DNA of 64,000 nt from Congeria kusceri (lineage: Eukaryota > Mollusca > Bivalvia > Myida > Dreissenidae). The notes below the pieces were generated by a model that did not search any database, was not told the origin of the DNA, and worked only from the letters and a program-made list of their open reading frames with translations. Both the position numbers and the translations under genes were made by a program. The DNA is taken from NCBI GenBank assembly GCA_027627225.1, contig CM051034.1, positions 11,363,761-11,427,760 on the forward strand, given 5' to 3'. Each line of letters opens with the position of its first letter. Position 1 is the first letter of the stretch. This document shows positions 55,951-64,000 of this stretch, one piece after another.

Positions 55951-56934
55951 CAAACATTGCCTACTTCCATTTCAACCAAACCTCACAGGGTTACAGGAAA
56001 AAAGACTGAATCAGCAATCAGCAGTTGGAAATAGACACAGTAATAAGACTGCATTATCAACATAGTCATGAGAGATGTTAAAAGGGCCTAAAATAAAATA
56101 TTTGTGTTTCTTCCCACACTTGACCTGACAAAATTGCCACAACCTTAAGTACTTTCTTGAGAAAAAACTTTTAACAAATAATGGATGAAAACTTTCAATA
56201 CCAATAATTAAAATTTTATAAAAACACTTCAAAACACCTGGCCCTGTAAAACATCAATGTTGCAATCAAAGAAATAATGAAACACTATTGAGCTATAAGG
56301 CAGTTTAGAACTTGTGCACTTTTAAATGTAAGAGGCATTATTTTCAGATTTTACATAGAAAAAAAAAAAAAAAAGGTAGTTCATTATTTATAGTCAAATT
56401 TTGATTTTTTTGACAGAAATATACGTGTTTCTACCTGCCACCCACCCTTAATTTTGTATGTGTAAGTCATTGTGGAGAAACATGGATTATTTTATTTTAG
56501 GCCCCAAAAGGGGTGTTAGTAGTATTTTCTACAAAAATCTACATACTGATCACCATACGAAACAAACACAATATTTATATGCTTTGTATACAAAAACACG
56601 GACACTGTACCAAAAATTCTATAAAAATAATTATTAAAATAAAATCATGTTTTTTATTCTGTAGAAAAATATGAAAATACAAATTCCAGATTCACCGACA
56701 AACGGAAAGCTGTTCACGCCAATTTCACAAGTTCACCACAAACACATATTGAAAACTCTACAACAAAAACTCTAGGCAAGAAGAACATGTAAAGGTATGA
56801 TCTTCATACATCAATATTGTCTTTTGTGCTTTCTCTTGAAGTAAATTTCACTTTTTTATTCCATAAGTTAGGGAATGATGAGAAATAGGGAAAACATTAC
56901 TCCCACATCATCATTACCATTATTTGTTATTCTA
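55951..56934. other. Non-coding AT-rich stretch
   Basis: Nothing supported except an A-run at 56361-56374. Confidence 0.4.
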
Positions 56935-57133
56935 GTTTAAGTTTAAACCTATTTATTTTGGATCGATTGCATCAAAAGCCGAAAGCTTATTCAGAAACTC
57001 TTGAGTGCGTTTCCCGGGTAGAACCAGTACTTGGTGTCTTTTCGGGGGAGATCTTGAGATCGTTTCCCAAGTGGGGATCGAACCCTAGACCTCCCGATCG
57101 CTAGCGGACACCATATCCACTACGCCACCGTGA
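56935..57133 (-). mobile_element. tRNA-derived SINE, best-preserved copy of its family
   Basis: The minus strand starts ATCACGGTGGCGTAGTGGAT (A box GGCGTAGTGG) and has TAGGGTTCGATCCCC (B box), then AAGTACTGGTTCTACCCGGG and a body ending AAATAGGTTTAAAC. It is the same family as 1565-1755 and 22612-22790, so it shows what the satellite's parent looked like. Confidence 0.82.
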
Positions 57134-57501
57134 TCTCAAAAGTATATAATAAAATCTCGCACTATGGACATTACAAGTCTAAACTCAATTCATCAAGATC
57201 AAACCTAAGAACTTAACAGTTTCTGTATTGCATAGTGAAAGCATCCATAACAAAGTTTTAAGTCTTTGTTGCAATAAATTAAAATGGTTCTCCCTGTTTC
57301 TAATACCTTTTTAAGTCAACAGCAGCAACTAATGCATTTTCCTTTCTGAAATCATATTCTATGATAAAAACACATATACTTCTATTCTGTAAACTTTAGA
57401 AGCAATCTGACGGACTTGTTCAATTTGTGAAATTACACATTATCCAAAAAAAAGTTCAAATTTCACAAAAATATTTTATGCAACTATGAACAGTTAATTA
57501 C

Positions 57502-58788
57502 AAAACAAGAGGGCAATGATGGCCCAAAGCGCTCACCTGAGAACTGGTACAGATGAAGACAATACTGTTGTGACAGGTTTGAAAATTAAGGTATATGAAC
57601 AAAATGCAAAGGGGGATAGAATCAATTTGATTAAAAACAGTTAGTGCAATGGGCTAACTAAAGTAAGAATTGGGTAGTGGATGTGCGGTGTTCTTGCTAA
57701 TGGTTCTCAAATCATTTTTCTCGATATTCTTACCTGACCCTTTTTCACTAAGTCAGTGACAATTCTGGAAAATGCACAAACAGTAGATTTTGATGTCTTT
57801 TTCGCAAATAGTTTTGAGAACTAGTTGCAAAGCGATAATTGCGATAAGGTCAAGTTTTGCTTTTTCTTTGATAATTTTCTGTCCAATGATGATAAATGAT
57901 GTTAATGCAGGCTCTGAAGACATCAATGTTGCATGTACAAATAACTGCATGCAAGTCTTGATACTGTTGGAAATCGAAATTTATCAATCAACTTTATGGT
58001 CATGCGCAAACATGGTCAACATTGAATTCAAAATCGTGTGTGCAAGCCATCATTGATAACATTATTTTTTTTTCCAAACACAAGGGGCAATAACTCAGGT
58101 GTTTCTGGCCCGATCATGCTTTTATTCGACTTCACCTGTAGTCTTTCGTTTATAGACAAACTGTACATGATTGGTGAAGATTGGATGAAAAATGAAGTCT
58201 CTATCCTGAATTATATCAAATTTTGCACATTTTTTTCACAAACAAAGGGCAATAACTCTGGTGTTTCTAGTCCAATCTTGCTTATATTCCACTTCGACTG
58301 TAATCTCATGGTAATAGACAAACTGTGCAAGATTGGTGAAGATTGGATGAAAAATGAAGTCTCTATCCTGAATAATGTCCATTTTTTGTACATTTTTTTT
58401 TAATAAACAAAGGGCAAGAACTCTGGTGTTTGAAACACGATCTGGCTCATTTTTGGCGTCTGCTGAGATCTGATGGTCATACACAATCTGTGAAAAATTG
58501 AATGGAAAATAAAGTCTATACGTTGGAAAAAGGCATTTTTGCACTTTTTTTTGCACGAAAAAGGGGCAATTACTCTGGTGTTACTGGTGTCTGACCCAAT
58601 AACAATCCCATCCGAGATTATAAGGTCATACACAAACTGTGCAAGTTAGGTCAAGATTGAATAAAAAATGTAGTCTTTATTGCTACAACGGTCCAAATTG
58701 TTGACAGAATACAGACGACGGACGCCGCCGGATAGGTCCCCTATATCAATAGCTCACCGAGCACTTCGTGCTTAGCTGAGCTAAAAAA
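57502..58788 (-). mobile_element. AGCTCACC-type element, reversed copy
   Basis: On the minus strand it starts TTTTTTAGCTCAGCTAAGCA and ends CAGGTGAGCGCTTTGGGCC then ATCATTGCCCTCTTG. The internal ~165-bp units (GCACAGTTTGTCTATNAAC, GATAGAGACTTCATTTTTCA) are those of 6052-8399 without the LINE insertion. Open frames across it on both strands are repeat artefacts. Confidence 0.83.
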
Positions 58789-59575
58789 TGACTCATTAGC
58801 TATTGGTTAATAATTATTTATTTAAACACTTGGTGGCATATATTTTTTAATGCAGCAGAATCTGCAAAACTTCTGAGGTAATGCGTACTTCTAACATTTG
58901 TATACAAATTCTCTATAGTAGAAATTATGCTTTGAGGTAGAAATATTTTAACAAAGAATTGAGATTGTCTGTCCTGTATTTTTTTCTTTCAATGCACAAG
59001 GCTTCAACTACAAAATCTACATACAAGACACAGTCTGACTGGAGTGAAAAAGTATTTAATTACTTTTTAACTATACTTTTTTGAATGTATACAAGTGTAT
59101 TGAATAGGCAAGTATACAGGTTATCATCGAAATTTACAAATATAGTAAAAAGTATGTGTATCTTATGTTAAAATATATTGACACATACGCAGAAATATGA
59201 GACAGTTTTGAATAAAATATTGAGCACAAAACGACTGCTTTCTTGACAAAATGGCAAAACGGTAATTTACATGTACATGTTTGTTGTTGTTTAATAAATA
59301 AAAATAAAAACACATCATCATCTTGCATTTTGTAAACATAAACACTACTAAAAATAGAGGACTCAAAGGTAACTTAAATACACATTAATTTTTTTGCTAA
59401 ATATACACAATACTGGAATATAGTTGCGTATGAATATAATTACATAGACAGAAAAATATCCACAACAAATGTCTCACAACATTCACATTACAACCCCGAA
59501 GTCTAAGAAGAATATATGCTACAACATCAAGTTCACTTAGTCTAGTTAGTATGAAAATAGCCACAAAAATACATT
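58789..59575. other. Non-coding AT-rich stretch
   Basis: No supported feature. Confidence 0.4.
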
Positions 59576-59807
59576 TGAGGCATGTCTTGGGAAAACCGGG
59601 CTTAATGCATATGCGTAAAGTTTCGTCCCCAAAAGGGACAACACTTTCCCCTTTTATGGTATATTCTGTTTCAAGAAGTCTCTTCTAAACATAAATCCAC
59701 TGTAGACAAAAAGGGTAGTTCTGGATTAGCCTGTGCGGACTGCAAAGGCTAATCCGGGACAAAATTACGCACATGCATTAAGCCCGGTTTTCCCACGACA
59801 CGCCTCA
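59576..59807. mobile_element. Palindromic bivalve MITE-like element, full copy
   Basis: TGAGGCATGTCTTGGGAAAA to TTTTCCCACGACACGCCTCA. The left internal hairpin is lost (CGTCCCCAAAAGGGAC) while the right one (TTAGCCTGTGCGGACTGCAA) is kept. Confidence 0.88.
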
Positions 59808-61199
59808 TTTCAAGAACAAAATCTAGTGATTTGTCTATTGATATAAAAAACGTGATTACAAATGAACGTGGTATGAACACTCTTGTTTTTAAAGCTTAAT
59901 TATTTCATAATGCGTATGTGTAAAAGTAGAAAAATAAGGCATGATTTCAACTTTTTTCATCCAGGCTTCACTTATAAATGAAACAGAACTTTTCTATCTG
60001 GTCTTTATGATCTGACTGCTTATTCGTTTTCTTGACCAACTCTTAATTCAGAAATCATTTTTGAAACCGTTCCAAAAGTGAGCAAATATTTCAGTACATC
60101 CAATATCTGATCAATATGTTTATAAATAAATAAGATTAAGAATATGCCTCGTTTAATGAAGGATTTGTAATAATTAAATAATTATTTCAAAAAGCAAGTA
60201 TCTTATCTACTATCTACATTGTGTGGGAATTTGGAAGAATTGCTAACAAGCGACTTTATTCAAGTCTATGAACACGAAGGGGTGTTACGTTATAAAAAAA
60301 TAATCTATTGAATTTGAACTAACTGGAATGAATGTTTATGGTAAAACAACCACTCAATAAGCACATCTAGTTATTTTCATGATCCACAAAACTGACTGGA
60401 AGATAAATACACTGTTCCAAATGCAAAAAAATAACATACATAAATATGCCTCTTTTTTCAACATTTTGACTTACATGCCGATTGTTGTTGTACAACTGAA
60501 TAAAACTACTTATCTCAACCAAATGAGATAAAAATGTTACATCAAATAGTCATCTTCATAATATTTTCATAAAATATTACAGGAAACAATACCAAATTGG
60601 TATATAATACAATAATGGAATTAGTTAAAAGCTTGTAAATATTTTTGGGGGGATTTTTGACAATTTTTATAATATTAAAATGTGAAAGGAACAAGAAAAA
60701 ACACTTAACATACAACTCAATAATTGAAACATTAAAAAATTGTGCATGTACTATGTCTAGGTTAAAAAATCACATGTATTACTGAAGTAATAATTTCTCG
60801 AGTCAATACAAATCTAGGCAACAAAATTATACATACCAAGAATCACGATGTTGGTAAACGATGATTAAAAATCTATGTACATACATGAAATATAGATGTT
60901 CATTCTTTCAAATGTTTTCGTTACTTTTGTCTTCGATTACTGGAAAAGCTACTTCATTTATAATGATATGCTATCTGTTCATCTACGCATTTCACTACAA
61001 AACATAACAATCATTACACCGTACTGACCCGATTTATTGTCTTTTTAAGAAATTACTACTACGGCACACAAAAAATAACAAAAACGTGAATAATATTAAC
61101 AACAAGATTGAATAAATAGCAACAAATAATAGCTACATTAACAATAAAAGGTATTAAACAACCTGACAATAAACCATAACCCCACCCACCAAACAGACT
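59808..61199. other. Non-coding AT-rich stretch
   Basis: No exon, tRNA or repeat family could be supported. It may be 3' UTR or intron of a gene off the right edge, but nothing shows this directly. Confidence 0.35.
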
Positions 61200-61790
61200 C
61201 CTATTATTTTCTCGTTTACTACTAGTCTATAGACTACATCTCTCATTTACTACTGACCTTTAGACAACCTACAGACTACAACTTTTCTCATGTACTTACA
61301 ACCTATCGACTGCAGATTTTCTCATTGATGACTAGATTATAGACTACAACTTTTCTCATGTACTAACAGCCTATATACTCCAGCTTTTCTCATTGACGAC
61401 TAGATTATAGACCACAACTTTTCTCATGTACTAACAGCCTATAGACTCCAGCTTTTCTCATTTACGACTAGATTATAGACCACAACTTTTCTCATGTACT
61501 AACAGCCTATAGACTCCAGCTTTTCTCATTTACGACTAGATTATAGACCACAACTTTTCTCATGTACTAACAGCCTATAGACTCCAGCTTTTCTCATTTA
61601 CGACTAGATTATAGACCACAACTTTTCTCATGTACTTACAACCTATCGACTGCAGCTTTTCTCATTTACAAATAGATTATAGACCACAACTTTTCTCATG
61701 TTCTTACAACCTATCGACTGCAGCTTTTCTCATTTACAAATAGATTATAGACCACAACTTTTCTCATTTTCTCATGTACTACCAGTCTAT
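61200..61790. repeat. 68-bp tandem repeat, about 8 copies
   Basis: Units combine GACTAGATTATAGACCACAA, CTTTTCTCATGTACTAACAG and CCTATAGACTCCAGCTTTTC. The central copies (61403-61610) are identical or nearly so and exactly 68 bp apart; the outer ones are diverged. Confidence 0.92.
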
Positions 61791-62186
61791 ATTATATGCA
61801 TTAACTTGTAATATTCTGACATAAATATACAAATCTGCTGGGCTGAACATTTATTAAAAAGTCTATAATAGTGCTTTTAGAATATGCTACGAATGCTCTG
61901 ACAAATACATGACAAATAGCGCCCATTTAACGAATGTCAACTCATGATTTTGGCAAAACAAAAACACAAGACTAGCTTCTTGCGGTAGAAACTTAAAATT
62001 ATTTTGACTAGAATACGAAAAGCAAAACGCAATTCATAAATATAGTAGAATTTGACTAACCAAAGGTAAGGACTAGTCAATCTATGTATGCTAAAACTTC
62101 AAAACAAAAACATAAACTCTGGCAATGTGGAAACCAAAATTGCACTTGCATTGAAAATATAGTCTACAAATATAAATATATATGAT

Positions 62187-62210
62187 TATATATATATATA
62201 TATATATATT
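62187..62210. repeat. (TA)n microsatellite
   Basis: About 12 TA units preceded by more TA-rich sequence. The surrounding 61791-63049 holds no supported gene. Confidence 0.85.
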
Positions 62211-63045
62211 ACTTAGCATTAAAATAAATAAAAATGTTCTTTTCTGGTGAAGCACACAAATATTTTAATGGCAGTAATAATTTGATTTACATTAAAAATG
62301 AAACTTACTGACTTAATATAACCCATTTCTGTCTGACGGAGATATTACATTTTTCTTTTATATTACAATCGAAGCGTTACCACTGTCGAGAACTAAACTG
62401 AAATGAATACAATTACAGTTTAAAAAATAAACTAAATAGTCTCTAATAAACAAAATAAGCTTATTTTGACTAACATCCACCCGTTATAAATTCATGAAGT
62501 AAAAGTCTGCTATAGTTACTTTGCTAGGTGTTTAAAAATATGGCAATTAAAAGAGATCCAACAATGAAAAATGTTTTTGGTAGCACACAAAACGAAATAC
62601 TGAACTGCAAATCTTAAAGGACGTAATGAAACATCCAGTACAAAATGCTCCTACCAACACAACATTAAAATCACAGGGCTAAAACAAAACTTTTTATACA
62701 CCATAGCTATACGCAAGACTCAACAACTTGAACCTGAAGCAACTAAAAAAGGATCAGTTTTGAGCAAACCCTCTACAGCTCAGTGTTCACGACATGCCAG
62801 TGGACCATGGACCAAGTCCACCAAATTTTGGCTTGGGCCAGCAAAATTTGTAAGCTTGCTGGACCGGCGCTCCATCAATTTAAGGTCTTTGGTTTTAAAA
62901 ATGGCAGTCCCTTATTTTTCAGCTATTATACATGTAGACCTACCATTTGTATCGACTGTCCAATGTGATAAACAACCTACTGTCAGTAACAGAAAATCTT
63001 CAAACCATGGTCCAATTAATTTTATTCTGGTCCAGTCTTTTTAGC

Positions 63046-63094
63046 TGGCTTGGTGGACCATAGGTCCACACTTGGTGGACCATAGGTCCACCGA
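63046..63094. repeat. Tandem palindrome TGGACCATAGGTCCA
   Basis: CTTGGTGGACCATAGGTCCA occurs twice in direct repeat, 21 bp apart. Each copy is a near-perfect palindrome (TGGACC-ATA-GGTCCA). The same GGACCATGG/GTCCA words occur at 62800-62830 and 63003-63040. Confidence 0.8.
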
Positions 63095-63277
63095 TTTTAT
63101 TTGTGAAGACCGACAGCTACGCAGCTAATGAAGCCTCTTTGAATGAAATTAACACAATGCATGGTCCATTCCATGACAATGACTTTGAAATGACAAGTTT
63201 CCATGTGAACTGTTTTCTACTGTTGTAAATTACTAACAAATAATTATTTTACAAATTTTATCACACAGTTTCAACTA

Positions 63278-63517
63278 AGGCCAAAAAAATAGTGTTTTGG
63301 GCCACGGTCTTAAAAAAGTTAGGTAGGGTCGGGATTGAGGTTTTTTTTGTATAACTTTTTTTGAAAGACACATTTTGGTTAAAAAAAGAAAGAAAATTAT
63401 CCAAATTCTGACAAATATGGATTTCACGGGAAACAATTGTCTCTAAAAACTTTAGGGTTGGAGGGTTTTCGCTAGGTAGGGTCGGGTTGCCCAAAACACA
63501 GATTTTTTTTTTGGCCT
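63278..63517 (+). mobile_element. AGGCCAAAAA MITE, copy 3
   Basis: AGGCCAAAAAAATAGTGTTT and the inverted AACACAGATTTTTTTTTTGG plus CCT form its ends; inside are AGTTAGGTAGGGTCGGGATT and GGATTTCACGGGAAACAATT. About 240 bp, complete at both ends. 63518-64000 shows nothing. Confidence 0.85.
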
Positions 63518-64000
63518 AATCTCAGTTATCATTACCTAATAATTAACCTTTTCTTCTATTACTGTTTGTCTTGATAACACCCATTTAAAATGTTAAATAA
63601 AATTCTTCCTATAACATTCTGGGTTAATATTTTACATGAATTAGCTACAGAATTGATAAAACAATCATTGCACATACAGTATGTATATTTTCTGACTAAA
63701 ACTCTACATACAACTTGTGGAGATAGCATAATATGAATAGAAATCCATAATAAAACTTTATTATGACAGTTTTATGCTTTGAGTATTATTTAAATTGGAC
63801 ATTTTAATTCATAACTAAATCGTGAATTTTCAAATAAAATATAATTAGTGGCCAAATAAAAATTATCTCTTTATATAGACATCAACAAGTTACTGCATGT
63901 TTTCAACTAACAGTATTATTTAACAAAGCAAATTAATAAAGAAAACACAATATCCCATTAAGAAAAATCATCAAAAACAAAATAAGCAATAAATAAATAT

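Noticed and set aside
58038..58403. A 121-codon plus-strand open frame with repeated 'KGNNSGVSGPI'-like blocks.
   Set aside because: It is the ~165-bp internal unit of the AGCTCACC element read antisense.
62760..63044. A 94-codon open frame.
   Set aside because: No splice or start context, no recognisable domain, and it overlaps the GGTCCA-rich repeat words.

Overview
The window is eukaryotic, AT-rich, intron-rich and full of repeats. I take it to be a heterodont bivalve mollusc, most likely a dreissenid (zebra or quagga mussel). The main reason is a palindromic short element (five copies, for example 22347-22604, 33535-33764, 59576-59807) that I recall as abundant in dreissenid and related clam genomes. 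tRNA-headed SINEs and the 'AGCTCACCTGAGC' element family point the same way. Species assignment is inference from memory.

Two complete protein genes can be assembled from consistent GT-AG, phase-matched exons. AASDH (ACSF4 / beta-alanine-activating enzyme family) lies on the minus strand from 43200 to 18516 with 17 coding exons, about 1240 residues: adenylation domain, acyl-carrier domain with a phosphopantetheine serine, a long charged linker, then a PQQ-type beta-propeller. TMEM128 lies on the plus strand from 44119 to 50445 with 5 exons, 196 residues and four membrane segments. The two are head to head, about 0.9 kb apart, so they probably share a promoter region. A third gene is represented only by its last two plus-strand exons (3094-3247 and 3982-4166). 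Its product is not recognised.

Layout: 1-4200 holds simple and tandem repeats plus the 3' end of the unknown gene, whose penultimate exon end has been amplified as a 60-bp tandem repeat together with its splice donor. 4200-18500 is non-genic and dominated by a large AGCTCACC element with a nested LINE fragment, a 43-bp satellite (9740-11306), a 67-bp satellite (14786-16026) and several MITEs. 18516-43200 is AASDH; its introns hold a 3.5-kb satellite derived from a SINE tRNA head (22760-26295), nested fold-back elements, a hAT remnant with target-site duplications (37691-38812) and many hairpin elements next to exons. 44119-50445 is TMEM128. 50446-64000 has no gene I can support and holds minisatellites, AGCTCACC elements and MITE pairs.

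I see no prokaryote-type defence or gene cluster. The least ordinary features are the in-frame splice-donor ladder at 3195-3957, the satellite built from a Pol III A-box region, and a TIR element that carries an intact-looking Pol III tRNA-like unit (8765-9271).
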